A DNA stretch of 64,000 nt, from assembly GCA_020465985.1 (NCBI GenBank), contig JAANYP010006955.1:248001-312000 (forward strand). The letters are read 5' to 3'. Made by a program: the position numbers and the translations under genes. Shown piece by piece: positions 35,401 to 50,600 of this stretch (positions within the stretch are counted from its first letter, which is position 1; each line of letters begins with the position of its first letter). This DNA is from Centrapalus pauciflorus (lineage: Eukaryota; Streptophyta; Magnoliopsida; Asterales; Asteraceae). Below the pieces are notes generated by a model. It was not told where the DNA came from. It was given only the letters and a program-made list of their open reading frames with translations, and did no database searches.

Positions 35401-38400
35401 CCTTAGAACTAACCTTGTTGAAATCTCTCCTTGCTTCTTCAAAGTCGCCAGCCTCCATGTAAGCCATTCCTCGTCGATAAAGTGCTTTGACGTGAACAGG
35501 ATTTGCATCTAATACCTGCACACAAGAGAAATGATCATGCAGGTTCCCTTAGTTGCTGTTTGGTGATATGGAGGAAAAAACAATATTAAGAAAACATGTT
35601 TAACATAAAGTAGCAGATTAATACTACTGTACATTTTTCCCAAATAGAGTGGAGAAAACTGTTGGAAATGAATATTAGGTGGCGTTTGGTTCACGGAATG
35701 TAATTTGAAGGAAGTGGAATTTGAAGTTTAGTTATTAATATGGTTGATGGTGAGAGTAGAAGATAGTTTTTAGTATTGGTTAGGGATGTAGGTTGGAATC
35801 TAATTCATTTGTGGGTTGGAATTTAATTCATGTATGTGTTGGGAGGAATGTCAAATTCCTATAAACAAAGAAATTTGATGGAAAATACATAAAGCATAAC
35901 CTTTGTCTTAGTTATCAAAAATTCTAAATAAGCTAAATTTAAATTCCAATTCCATCGAATTCCATTTCACGAACCAAACGCCACCTTAAAGGCTTCAGAC
36001 CCATCTAAGCAAGGTAACACAAAATAAAGAGTCATTTCTTCCATATGAAACTAGAAAGAGAAAAATACAACAGTATACGTCTGTGTTGCCTGTTACTATT
36101 CATTTTGTGTGTCAATGTGACTATCAAACTAGAAAGAGAAAACCCGATCTTCAAATAAAAAGAACTTGCCTTGTTACATGTTTCAATTGACTTTCGGTAA
36201 TCACCCATCTTCAGGTAGCAAGCAGCCACATTCAGATTCAACAGACTCTTTTGCACCATAAAAGTAAAATAAACAAGATGAAAAGAAACCCTATCAGTAC
36301 TAGTCTTGTTGACGTCTAAAAACTTTAGCTAGTAAGTTTCTTAATAGCATCAAGATATAGAAACTGTCTTGGTAAATTGAACTATAAAAGTTTAAATTAG
36401 TCACAGAATGTTGTGAGATATAATGAAGCCTCGTACCCTTGTATTCGCAAACTCTTTCCCCTCTTCGTCGTCTTGAGGATTGACATGATTGAATTCACGT
36501 AGAACCTGCAACAAGATGCATATGCATTTCAATACCGCAACCAAGAACTAATCATTAATACAAAAGACTATAACTTCATGGCAATCCCCTTGCATCGGTA
36601 CATATATATGCACAAAGAAATTGCACAATGGTGATAAATTGTCAGCAGGTCTGTCAGATTAAATAAATAGGTCCATGAACTACATGTTATAAACAGAAAC
36701 AAAAATGATACCGATTACTGACACATTCATGCGTAGCACACAATACCAAGCAGGCTTTAGAGATTAGTTCCATAATAATGTTGTGTTTCTAACATGTGAG
36801 TTAACACCTTAGCATCGGGTCATTACTTATATCCCCGTATCTCCACGGAGGGAAAATTTATACTAGGTGGAGTTGGATATCCATCAAGAATTATCTGCCA
36901 GATTATCAAAGTGATACCAGAACTTCTATTTATTACACACCAACTGGGCCAAGTACTGTCATCTCTTACCTTTTTATTTGTGATAAAAGTAACTTAGAAA
37001 TTTCAAAAAGTATACGAGTGACAAATCAACCAGAAGATATTTCCATCAGTCCCATAAATTTCATGGCATATGAGGCCATGAGATCCACAGAAGACACTCT
37101 TTTTCCATTCATTTTCAAGGATAGAAATAACATAAAATGGTGCTTCTGTTACTGCACATGTTCAAAAGTTGCTTGTTTGTGGATTGCTGGTAACTAATCT
37201 GGCTCAAAAGCTGTTTAACATAACAGCTCAAAAGCTGTTATTGGTGCAGTAGCTATGATCTTCATTTGTTTGCATGATTCTAATGAAATGAAGTCTCACC
37301 CAAGCCTCACTTCCTAAATAAGTTAGTTACACATATAGCAATTATTATTTATTAATTGCATAAATGGTCCTTTAACTAACCATCAATTGCAAGTTTCGTC
37401 CTTTTTTCAAAAAAGTTGCATTGACAGTACTTTATTGTAACAACCTAATTTTGATCTAGTCATAAATTCAGTAATATTTTGAACCGATAATGTAATGCTT
37501 GAATTTTAAAATAATAATATAATTTTATTATATTATTTATGTTGTTATTAAAATAAAATAAAATATGAAATGGATTAAGTAAATATAATTTTAAATTATA
37601 TTTATGATATGATTGAGTAAAATAAAAGAGATGTAAAATACAAAAGTTTAGTGGGTTAAATAACAAATGAGACCAAAATTATATATAAAAGCCTAGAAAA
37701 AAATGATCATTTAAGATCATTTAAACACACTTAATTCTCTCTCTACTCTCTCACTAAAACCTACGGCTATTTCAACAAATCCACAAGAAATTCATCATAA
37801 ATAGCAAGTAATTGAAGATTAAAGTCAAGAAGAAGTTACAATTATCATCAAACAATTGGAATCTACAAGATTTGAGGTAAAAATCTCTTTAAATTCAATA
37901 TTTATGTATGATTTGGTACGGTTTTGTGTAAAACCGAAAATAAGAATTCAAAACATGAATTTTGATATTGCATGTATAAAATTTTGAAAGATTATGATGA
38001 ATTGAAACTAATAAATGAATTAGAAACTAAATTTATTGCTTGAATCATCCAAATTATGAAGAAATCGGAATTTTTATAAAAAAATAATGTTCTTGGCAAA
38101 AATTTCATATTTTGGATGATCTTGATCAAATAAGTGTGTTTTTGATCAAAGAAATTACATAAAAACACTCAAATAATGTTAACACAACTTTATATAACAT
38201 TGCATGTTAATAAAAATGAAAATCTGATAATTATTGATAAAATCCGTATGAATAAACCAAGAACATCAAGAACAAAATTCTGGGAAAAATGCTAAGTATA
38301 GATCCGAATTCGGGTAGGACCGAATTCGGATGATGTTTATTTCGGACCTATATTTCGGTTCGGATAATATGTAAATTCGGACCCTACAATTCGGATGCTT

Positions 38401-38628
38401 TCAAATTCGGATTTCTATATTTCGGACCCAATTAGATTCGGATGTCATGCTAAATTCGGATATCTCAATTTCGGTTGAGTCATGGTCCGAATTCGGTAGT
38501 CAATTCGGGTCCCCAATTCGGAGTGGCCCGGATCCGGATGATCCGAATCCGGATCCCAATCCGGGCTGATCCGAAATTTAATGGTCAGAAATCCAATTAT
38601 TATATTTTGATATTTTAGCTAAATAAAT

Positions 38629-38690
<62 letters not shown>

Positions 38691-41600
38691 CTATTTAAAT
38701 AGATAACTTTTGGAGAATTTAAAAGAATAAAGAATATGAGCAAACAAAAGATTGATGAGCTATAAAGTTATCAGAATCAGATAGAATTAAAGAATTTATG
38801 ACCAAAAGATGATGACATTGATAAGATAAGTTATCAGATATCAGACTCAGATAAAATACAAGAATTTGAAGACTAAATTGATGATGATAAAAATGATGAA
38901 AATGACATGATATTATCATGAATGATTTTGAACAGGTTCAGTATATTCTGAACAAAGATTTACAGATTTAAAGACTTAAAAGCGGGTCAGAGACTTGAAC
39001 TGACAGATTACAGACTGACAAGACAAAATCCTGAGATAACTCAGGTGGCAGATTTATAAATCTGTTTGACCAAGACCCAGATCTGTGAGTTATAGATATT
39101 CAAATTGAACATGTAAAGATCCGTTTGAGATATATTGATGCTGTTACATTATTTGACATTCATTTATCAGCTGGATTGAGACTTGTGCACACCATGGATG
39201 GGTGTTGCCCAGTGAATCATGATAGCTATTTGCTTTTCATTTCATATTGCATTTATTAGCGCTTCAGACTTTGCTTTATGATTTGTTGCTATCATGACTC
39301 CTAAGACTTATGCTTACTTCATTGATCAGACTTGATAAGATTTATTCAGCTTGACTAGCCTTTATGGTCTATTGTTCTAGACCCGGCTATTCCACCAGTT
39401 CTCACGAACTTGGTAATGACCTCCGATGTTCGGCCATGTTGACCTACTGGTAGCTAGCCCAGTATGTGGCTGATCCCCACGATATAAGCGTGAGTGTGGT
39501 TTGAACATCATCCGATCTTAAGATACTATATCTCAATCATGATGAGGGCTGTAGCGGCAGCCAAGACTTATCACGCTTAGATTTATGACTCCGCTTGACA
39601 CGCATGTTAATATTGAAAATCTATAAACTCACTAAGCTTTGCTTACAGATGTTGCTTTAAAATTTTACAGGAAAAGCCAAAGGAAAATCACCTGCAGGAC
39701 CTAGTACTTAGGTCATTCAAGATCCAAGTTTTGAAGCTTTCCTAGACCACTTCTCAACAAACTTTCGGGTACTGATTGGAAGACAGCAAATGTGGTGGTT
39801 TTGGGTAGACTTGATGTGACTTATGATGTTATGATTAGATTAGATGCTACCCTTTTATAATTTTATTTTGAAATATGTAAACTTAAATCCTAATCTGTAA
39901 TGTACATGTAATTTTTAATTCCGCAATTAATTACCCTATCTTAGTTTGGTTGATATCGTATTGCATGATGTGGGACCTAGACTGGTGAGCACTGCCCCGT
40001 AAGGGGTGGTCTTCACATTTATCTACCAAAATGTTGCAAAATAGATCCCTTCTAACGTTTTCCGTTTAAATTTGCCATCAAGTTTATATGAAATGACTTT
40101 TTTTTGCAATTATGGTTAAAGAACCTTTTTTGCAAACTCTTATTATTATTATTATTATTATTATTTACTCTTATTATTTATTTATTTTAACTTTTTATAA
40201 AAAAATTTATTTTTTTATCACATCTTCTATATTTTAATATATTTATTAAATTTAAATACAAACCAATTTGCATTTTAGTCTTTCCAAACGAAAACTACTA
40301 AAATCCTTTGTTTCTAAGTTTTTTCGAACGAATGAAAACTACAAATCATTTCGATTTTTAGTTTTTATGAACAAAAAAACTACACATCATTCTGTTTATT
40401 AGTTTTTTCGAACGTAAAAAATATGAACCCTTCTTTTTTTTTTTAAGTTTTCTCAACGAAAAAAATACAAACCATTTCATAGTTCGAAAAAACTACGAAC
40501 TATTCCGTTTTAATTTTTTTGAACGAAAAACGGAATGGTTTCCTTCAAATCATTCTATTTTTTTAGTTTTTTCGAACGTAAAAGAAATACGAACCATTCC
40601 CCTTTTTAGTTTCTTCAATGAAATTTTTTTTTATAATTTATTGAACGAAAAAATAGGAACCGTAGTTTAAAAAAGGATATGGTTTGTATTTTTTTTACGT
40701 TTGAAAAAACTTAAAAATGGTATGATCTTAGTTTTTCTAATTCGTAAAAACACTAAATTAGAAACCAGTTATTATTATTATTTATGTTTTCTACGTTTTT
40801 TTTTTGTTCGGAAACTAAAAAAACGAAGGTTCCTATTCGTTGAGAAAACTAAAAAAGCAAAGTGTACTTCCATGTTCAGAAAAACTAAAAAACATAGTGT
40901 GTATTTTTTTTGTTCATAAAGCCTAAAATTCGGAATGATTTAAAGTTTTAATGTATTTTTCGTTAGGAAAGACTAAAATGCAAATTGGTTTGTAATTTAA
41001 ATTAACTAAATATATTAAAATATAGGAGATTTAATAAACAAATAAATTAAATTTATAACCATAATAATAATAATAATAGTAATAGTAATAGTAACAATAA
41101 TAATAATAGCAAAAAACTGAAAAAGGTCCTTTCATTCAAACTTAACGGAAATTGTTAGAAATGACCTTTTTTTGCAACATTTACGTAGATAAAGTACTGT
41201 TAATGCAACTTTTCTGAAAAATGACGATTATTGCAATTGGTGGTTAGTTAAAGGACCATCTATGCAATTAACTCAATTATTAAGGTAAAAAGCATTGTAA
41301 TCAAGTAGACACAAATACCATCTAAATAAGTTGGTTACATTGTAAAATAGTCCAAAACATTAATGTATAATAAGAAACAATCTTCAATGTAATATGAATA
41401 CTTTGAAATATAGTGTGATAAACAGTTGAATAAACTCTTCAACTATGATTTGCATATAGAAAGTAGTAAGGATATGATGATAATACTAGTATACTACAAT
41501 TCTTCAACCAGTACTAATGATTTTAGTTTAATGCAAAGGACAAGTGGTAAATTTGTTGGTCGCTTCCTTCTCAAACTTGCTTTTGATCTGGTTGATGATT

Positions 41601-44600
41601 AGTCATAAACTTAATAAATGTTGTTCTAATGTATGCAAAACATGGATTGACTATATTTGAGCAACCCTAAGTCCTAACAGGTGCTTTCTAGGGTATCAGG
41701 AAACTGGTTCATGGTGATGCCAACTTTAATGCAGTAACAAGAAATTATACAGCATAAGTCATTAAATACGACGTACCAATGGTCCAGAGTGTGTACCTTA
41801 TCGTACTTCGCTTTAGCAAGTGCAAATTTTCCTTCTTTGAATAGCCTGTTACCCTGAATAAAAACACGGCCATGTGAATAACTGATTTGGACTTCCCCCT
41901 GGAATCACTTTAGGTGTGAATGTAAGAAACAATCATGCAACTTAAAATCCTTCTTGATCATTTAAATCAAAATGTACTGGAGTCAACTCCTCTTGCCTTG
42001 ATACAAAATTATAAATACCAAACTAGATAACAGGATCAGATCCAAAAAAAAAAAAAAAAACCCAAAATATATACCGTGCCTTTGGTCTTCTCCACATCAT
42101 TCATAATAGCTCTAAAATCCATGCCAGTCCAGTCCTGCAGCAGAGACGCAAAAACATAATAACCAGCATATATGTGAAGCAGTTGTCAGCAAATTTTGAC
42201 GAATAACATTTAAGGTTTAAGCTATTCTTTTTTCTTTATGGAGTTAGAAATTATGTTTAGGATCAATTCATAGGTATTCTCGTTCATAATAATAACCATA
42301 ATAACATCCAAATATTATTTGTGAAGCCTATATGTATAACTGTATCAAAGCTTTAGGTCAAGACCTGGATCAATCAAGTACAAGCTCACTTCCACCGGCT
42401 GCACCAAAATGGTGGTTAGCATATACAATCTTTGTTTCCTTCCCCACTTTTGTATCTATAATATTGTTCTTTTTCTTTTTGCTTAAGATTCATTTGATCA
42501 AAAGGGGTTATTTCTCAGTTGTGACCAGCAACAGGCATAACTCAATGTTACCACTTGTTTGCCACCACATGCCATGCTTTATTACTTGAAGTTGAAGAAG
42601 GATCATGGTTTCCAAGATGTCTACATGTCGTTCACCCTTAAATTCAGCTTCACCCAATTTGATGGTGCGGTTCTAGCCCTCACAGGAGACATAGATCTAT
42701 GGGGAGTAATTACAATTCAGGCAAGCCCATTGCTCACTGGACTGCCATTTTTCACATTCTAAATATAATCTACCTTCCCCTTACCCACAGAAAGCCTTCA
42801 TAAGGTTTCCTTTCAATAGTATTAACAAAGCCTCTCAAGGAAGCTTCAAGGAACTTTGTAATACAAAAGGGATGAACATTGCAGGGTAGGGGCATTCAAA
42901 AGGGATCTGTCATAACTCATAATCATTGGAATCTGAGATGCAAACTGAGCAAGTTCCCAAATCACGAACTCCAGTACTGGCTAATGTTGTTTTTGTTGGT
43001 GGTAACATATGGTATCCCAAAAATGGAATATACAAAAAAGTTAGAAACAGTTTGACCTTATTCTCCCTAACCTCAAAATTGTTCATGGCACATGTCAATT
43101 TTTAGTAGTCACGCATTCATCACTCAGACAAACTAATAAGATTTTATTGATTATCAACCGATTATCCAGTTAGAAAAGATCGAAGTTCTCCCTATTGTCC
43201 CTGTACTGAAAATTGTTCATGGCACCTGTTAATTGTGGGATGGCAACGATTAAATGTCTTTTTTAGCAGTCAGGCATTCATCAACGATTAAATTGTTCAT
43301 GGCACCTGTTAATAAGATTTTATCGCAATTATCAACCGATTATCCAGTTAGAAAAGATCAAAGCCCTCTGTAAGAGGATAAAGAACTTGGAGGATTCTCA
43401 TCTTGAATTGTACATCAAGAACCGACCCTCCATCTATCAAACATATTCAACCTGGATTGTCGATTAGACAAACTCAGCAATAGATTTACATTGGCATATA
43501 TGTTCCAAGCCAGGTATGACTGGCACATATTCTCCAAAATGATTAGTGGTACTATATCCATGTTGATCATTCCACTATGTAAGTTAAGTACATCTCTTTA
43601 TGTGTGTATGGTAAACAATGGTTTCCGATGTTAAGTATGATTTCCATATACTTCTGTGTGGGTGAATAGACCATTTAATATGACACTAATGGGACGTTTG
43701 GTTCGCTATGATCTGATGGAATCTGGCGGAAAAGGAATGGATTTTCCATTCTGATGGGTTGTTTGGTAGTCCAAATGAATAAAATGACCATTCCGCATTT
43801 TAAAAAAAATCCCCCCTTTTGATGGAATGACCATTCCATAGCAAAATGGAAGGAATTTAAATTCCATTCCTTCAAAGCAATCCTTTTAACAACAGGTCTT
43901 CTCATTCACAACAAACTATAGTATTTGGATTCAGACATATTCCATTCCTTCCTGAATTCCATTACTTTGACAGATTTCATTCCATTCCGTCAGATTCCTG
44001 CGAACCAAACGCCCCCTAAGAAAATTTCAAAACGGATTGTTCCAGCTTCTTCTGTTGCTTTTGCAAAGAGAACTTTAAATAACATATTAGCATCATGAAG
44101 ATATTCAAATATTAAAGCTCATAACTCATGTTCATTTGGCAGACATTTTCATTAAGGGGGGGTAACCAGTAATCAAAGCAAGTCAAATGGGCTGCCAACA
44201 ATAGTTGGAAGAACTTCAAGAGCCCTTAGGGATGTTTGTCTACTTCTTAATACAACCATTAAGAGGCTCGTTCAAAGGTGAAACGACTTCTTAATGATTC
44301 GATTAAAAGCCAAACATACATCGCCTTAATGAAACCTCAAGGGAAGTCCGATTAGCTCAGAAAAAGGCAGCAACAAAGTCAATAAAGGGCTGAAGGTCAT
44401 GTATGTACTGAGTGGTGGCAACAAAAATAAATCAATTTCAGCCTTTCAGGCACAACAAATGGTACCAGAACAACAATACAAAACGAAAGGCCATGATAAA
44501 ACAAAATTGTAACAATAAGCAAAGTGCTGCCGCAGCCTACCCCCCCCCCCCCGGGCGCAAAGGACTAACCTAGAGATTGTTGTCAAGAACTTATAATACT

Positions 44601-47600
44601 TAGAATTACTGAATTATATGGGTACGTAGTACTAGCGGTGTTCAATAGTGATTTTTCATATCCAAAAAAAATAAAAGAAAATAAGAAAAAGTAGATGCAA
44701 AAACAAATTATCAGCTTAAACAAAAATTAGCACCCATACCAAATCAAGACTAGGATCACAGATCATATCCACAAGCAGAAAAGATACATAGCAAAATGCA
44801 TGTATATGCTAACCCTCACAAGAGACACAAAACAAAAGGAAAACACAAACCTTACGTACCCAACTGTTATGTGATCCATATAATTGTTTCAACTATTGTG
44901 ACAAACAGAAAAGCTTTGATACATAAATTTATTTAGGGCTTGTTTCATTTCTAACTTAATGGACTTAACAAGGACCGAGAACTTAATCCAGCTTGTTTCA
45001 TTTCCAACTTAATGGACTTAACAAGGACCGATAACTTAATCCAGCATGCCATGTATGGTTGTTTCTCTATGACTTAATGGAAAAAGTCAGAAAAAAGTCG
45101 GTCCCGATTGAGCCACTAACTTTTATCACTTATCTTGATTTCTATATAATAATAGTAATTACTATGATTATTATTATTATTATTATCATCATCATCATCA
45201 TCATTATCATGATAATTATCATCATCACCATCGTCATCGTCGTCATCATCATCATCATTACTACTACTACTACTATGATCATGATCATATTATTATTATT
45301 ATGACAAATAGTTATAACATTTATTGCTAATAATTAATATTATTTACTATAATAATAATTATTATTATTATCATTATTAAGATTTTTTATTATTTCAAAA
45401 TGTTATAATTTTTTGTTATCTAAATATTATCCTTAAAGCATTTTTTAAAATTCAGTATTAGTGTTGCATTGAGAGGTAAATGTATAATTCTTGTCATGCA
45501 GACTATTTATTCAGCACAAAAAGAAACAACTTTTACCACTTAGTCCAGACATGCATCATTTATCTAGGCAATGCCTTAATCAGAAGAACAAGTAAACAAA
45601 CCCTTAAATTTAATTATATATTGCTAATAAAAAAGTGTTCGACTATTATGTGATTAAAATGATTCTTTTAAACTATGATATATGTAACTAAGTAAATAGA
45701 CTTTACTTTTTTACTTTTATCTTAATTATGTGCAGTAATACAGACTTCACTATTAACGATGATAATTGATGTCTAAAGATTCCTACCAACTCTTAAAACA
45801 CATATAAGAAATAAAATTGATAAAAAAAACGTAACAGCATGATTTGCTAACCAAATCCATGCAAAAATCATTTCTTCTTCAACATGCATATTGTAAAATA
45901 CAAAAGTAAAATAATCTAAGCAGCATGTTAAACCTCAACATTAATCAACCGATGAAATTTTACATGCCACACATCCAACTTTAACTAGCAAAAGCTAGCA
46001 CATCCTCACTTCTATTCATGCATGAAATACCACAAATGTTCACCTTTTGCATTTCAAAACCAAGGAGCTCAATCTCCCATTGAACGTGAGCGCCTTCAGG
46101 AACATTAGCTGGCCTAGTCACCGGATAGAGAAGACAAATCAATTTCATTATTGCATAAAAATTAAGTTTATTAGTGATATCCTACTTCAAGAACATTTTT
46201 GCACATGTAAACCTGTGATAAATACAAAGTCAGCTGAAAATAACCTGGTAAACTTGTCATATGCATAATCAGGAGGGCAGGTAACAAGTGATATCTCTTC
46301 AGGCAACATCAACCGAACACACATCTCAAAACCTTCGGGCACCTACCATACAAAAGAAAAGAAAGCAAGGTCTTATGATCAGGTCTTATTTAATTGTCTA
46401 GTTGCACATTGTCAGGTTTCTCAGGATGCACTTTATATGACAGAATGACACTCCACCTGTGAGTGGGGCTCACACATAAAGGGAAGTGTTGAAGCTACAT
46501 GTAACTGTTGGTCTCTCCACACAAGCTTAAGATTTTAGATTTTCAATAGTTCAACAACAAAAAAAACTTTAAACTATACTACAATAGTCATTATGCATGC
46601 ACACACGGTAAAAAATAAATTTCATAGGCAGCTTGATTAACATGATGTGTCCATTGATGAATTGATTCGAGAAATTCAAGAGTAATGTTAAACCCTCCTG
46701 GTACAATATTATGGCATATGGCAGAATTCAAAGGCACGAGCTAAGGAGAGTAAAAAAGAAATGCTTAGCATTAGCCAACTTTCATTATCCTGTTGTTCGG
46801 AAGGCAAGTAGGAAGATGAGTTACTGAGTTAGAAGGATTTAGCATTTCGAAAATCTAATTCCTTACAAAATTAACTTTGTACCCTTGCCATGTTCTTAGA
46901 ATCAACTAGTGTACATGCGGATTTATATGTAATTCCTCTATATATAATTGCTCATCTCTCTATTTACAAGCTTAAGATGTCAGATCAGCAAACAGTTTGG
47001 CACAAACAAATTCAAATTAAGAGTATAACTTGTATGGCAGTGTAAAAAATTTACACAAGCAAATCTAAAGTGATATGTGTCACATTTTTTTAAAGGCAAA
47101 AGTGAAATGTAAACTAATGAATGTGGTAAATGTAATTCCTAAATAAATTCATGCATGAACCCTTGTCATGTTTTTCTAAATTTTGTTTGCACACAGCATG
47201 TTATAAAAGTCTATTAAATAAACCTGTTTGGACTCCACATAACTATTTCCCAAATAAACTAGACACTACAAAACTTAGTTAGGATTTAGAAAACATTTTA
47301 TGTTTTATGAAGGAATAGATAATTGGTCAACGATGGATCAATTTAATCACATTCACAGTCTGGAATAATGACAGTGGCAGCACCTAAACTTTCATTAAGG
47401 TTAACATTAACTTACAAGACCTTCCCCTGAAGAAAACTCCAAAGGCTGCCCATGATTATCGACTCTTGTGTCATAGAAAACTGTCTTTTCTTCATCAATA
47501 AGCATGCCCTTGTAATGCACACGTAGTTGACTGTCTTGAAGAGGGCAATCCATAGGAAATTCGCCTATTTGTTTCAAAAGAACGAGCAGCACAAATAGCA

Positions 47601-50600
47601 TCACATGCTAGAAATTGGTCAATAAATTTATATGGCTAATGTGATACTTAAACAAAGCAGTACACTATTAAGCAAATAATTATCTGAGGATAAATGACTT
47701 GCGGAGAGCTTTGATATAGCATCAAAAGAGTTTACATGCAAATTGTGGAATCTGAAGTTCAATTCACCAACATGGTGTATATCGAGGAGACTTAAATCGT
47801 GTATCATTACTGGTACAAGTCAAGGACTAACATGTAATTAATATTAAGATTATTTTAGAAATTGAGCAACACCTTTTCCATCTCTTATGCGGCGTTTTAT
47901 TAGACGGCCATCTCCAAGCACATCCCGTACCTGTATGATGATGAACATGTGGAAAACAATGCATCTGATTAGAAGCAATAAATGCTAGGAAATACTGTGT
48001 AAGAAAACAATGGACTTGCTAGTTGCTATTAGAACAACTATCGAAAATTTACACAATCCCTGGTAGCAAAGTCAGCAAATCAGCTGAAAAAGTCCAGAGT
48101 CGTGCAGCACGCCTTCGAAAACTATAGCTTTTAGAATCATTTACTTGTAAAAGATGTTGCAAAATCGCCACAAATTTATGTTATCGCTAACTGTTGTAAG
48201 TATAGAAGAAAAGAAACCTATAAAAAATATATGAAGATGATAAGCACGTCATTGCTGACAATTTCACTATTATAAGCGTGAATACAGGAAGATGCAAAAG
48301 TTGGACTGGTCATGCATGGATCTCTGTCTACTGATCCTCGTGTTTCTAGACTGCCTTCCCCATGCATTTCTGGGTTGATGAGTTATATAAGTCATCAAAT
48401 GTGAAACTCCATTATAATTGCCAAACAAATTGCAATTCACATGGTCAACGCATGCAACAAAATATCTCAAACTCTATTTCAACCAAGTCATACTATCCCA
48501 ATGACGGTAAGATTGTCCAAACAGTAAGTAGGTAACAACCTAACTTTAGACAATGAGTCTATAACAATGAAAAAACTCAATGCTAAAATTCGGAAAAATG
48601 ATGTTCAAATGACAAGCGTTCAATCGAATCAATCTAGAACTAGGCAATGCAAATATCTTCAAATCTAGAGTTGCACCAGAAATGACATTCAAGGGCAAAG
48701 AAATGTATACTTCAAATTTTGAAACGGTTCATTTCCACACCTGAATAAAATGGATGAGCTCCACCTCAAAGTGAACTTCTTCAATACCTTCTACAGAGGG
48801 CATCAGAGGGCTTTGGCTTAAGTACTGATTCGTAACATAAATCACTGCTCTCTCTCCACGTGACATGGTCCCTATACCCATTTCAAGACCTTTAGGTACC
48901 TGACAAAGAAATACAATGAACACCAAGATTAGTACAGAGGAATCTTAGTTTATCTTAATTTGTGTACGGCTGCAGTTACATAATCGTGAACACCAAGATA
49001 TGACAGGGATTAAAGAATTTGCTGGACAAACAATGCAGAATAAACATGAAATGAAAGACGGAAACAAAATAAATTTTTTAAGCAGGAACTTATGCTAATG
49101 AAGAAACCTCAGATTTTCCAAAAGTAAAGAGAACTGGTTCACCAATCATATGTAATTGAAGCGATTGTCCATCCCCTGACTTGGCAGAAATCCTAGAATC
49201 AACCACAACCAAAAAGTATATTAATGTTGTAGCTATTTCTAAGATAACAAGAAATCCTTTAAATTAAAATATACACATACATATAGAGATAGAGATAGAA
49301 AGAGATGACAATGAACCTGACTTTTACTTCATAAAGATCTCTTGGGTTCTCCCAACTCTGTGCCTCGTGTATAACCTGTTCAGCGAATGGCACACTAAAT
49401 GTAAAACTTTTACAAAGAAACCTATTGCTATTCTTTTACAAGTAGGCCACTCCTTCAATTGTAATTCACACATCTAAACAATCATTGAAGAACATTATTC
49501 AGATTATAAAGGACTACAAGAATAAGAAAAGTCAAATAAAAATAGGGTGTTTTAACACTAAATAAACATTTTCACTGATTTCCTTTCTTACTCTGCTATC
49601 AGGTGCATGTGATCAGCTTCTATGCTGTCACTTCTTTTAGGAGCTCAGTCCTTTTCTGTTTAACCGTATTTTGTAGATTCTAAGTTTCAGACAACTTTTT
49701 CCCTATATCAAAATGAATTTCTCTGCTGATATGGTGCCATCACAATAAACAAAACTACCAAATGTAATTCAATTCCTTTTGTAAATAAAAAGCAGATGAG
49801 AAATTACAACTGTTGGATTCGCAAATTAAGAAGCTGCAAACTTACTAACAAAAATAGTATCAATATTCTCTCTTCACTCTTGCAGTTGAAAGCTAAGCAG
49901 AGCAGGGAAGAAAAGCTTCCTCCCTCTCTCTGTGTCTCATTATTTTTCTGCTTAGACATCGTAAGGGTTTCATGTTTATCAAGTTAAGTAATGTCAATTT
50001 AGTTTGTGTTCATAAACATGAATTCTTTCCCCCGTTCTTCCAGATGCAAAAACTCACCCAATTCACTTCCCAGGTGAAATGAAAATTGTCTTGGTATTAA
50101 GTAAGATATTAATCAGAAGAAAGTGAGATTCTTTTTCATGGTTGTACATACCTTCTTCAGGACTCCCATATCTTCAGTGATGACCTGATTATAATTTAAA
50201 ATAAAAGAGGGTTACGATATCAATCAAAATCCAAGGACAATAAAACCTAAATTAAGCAACAGTAGCATTGTTAAGCATAGCAATCTGGTCTGAACAAAGA
50301 AAATCCTTAGCATAATTAATTTTAAACTTGGCTAAGATATCAAGTTTTGTGCAAGTTTGAAGCTAAATGGGGTAATGGACCGTCGGGCAGAAAAATATAC
50401 AAACGAAGTGTGACCAGACTATGCTACTTCTGCAATTAATTTATGACACTACTAGGTGTATAGGCCTATGATTGAAGGGCATTACAACAAGAGATGCAAG
50501 TAAGTTCATGCACCAATTTCAGCTCTATATATAACAACTTGAAATAACAGTGTCACATCAAAACCAGGTGTGTATGAAGCCAACTTAGTGCATAAAAGAG

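Larger units (their letters stand above)
37436..40017 (+). mobile_element. Solo LTR, 2582 bp
   Basis: Begins TGTAACAACC, ends GGTCTTCACA (TG...CA), and is flanked by the exact 5-bp duplication TTTAT (37431-37435 and 40018-40022). The duplication interrupts the left arm of the foldback element precisely. A TATA-like ATATATAAAAG lies near 37680. No internal retrotransposon region or second LTR is present, so it is best read as a product of LTR-LTR recombination. The size and ends suggest Ty3/gypsy. Confidence 0.8.
37348..41273. mobile_element. Long foldback (MULE-like) element split by a solo LTR
   Basis: The outer ends are inverted (TTAATTGCATAAATGGTCC on the left, GGACCATCTATGCAATTAA on the right) and flanked by the 9-bp duplication CAATTATTA (37339-37347 and 41274-41282), typical of Mutator-like elements. 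After removing the inner insertion (37436-40017 plus its 5-bp duplication) about 1.34 kb remains, and nearly all of it is one imperfect hairpin. For example, AAACCAATTTGCATTTTAGTC near 40262 is mirrored near 40970. There is no transposase. It lies in PAS1 intron 15. Confidence 0.75.

Noticed and set aside
45059..45304. 81-aa Ile/Thr-rich ORF
   Set aside because: Translation of the ATT/ATC microsatellite.
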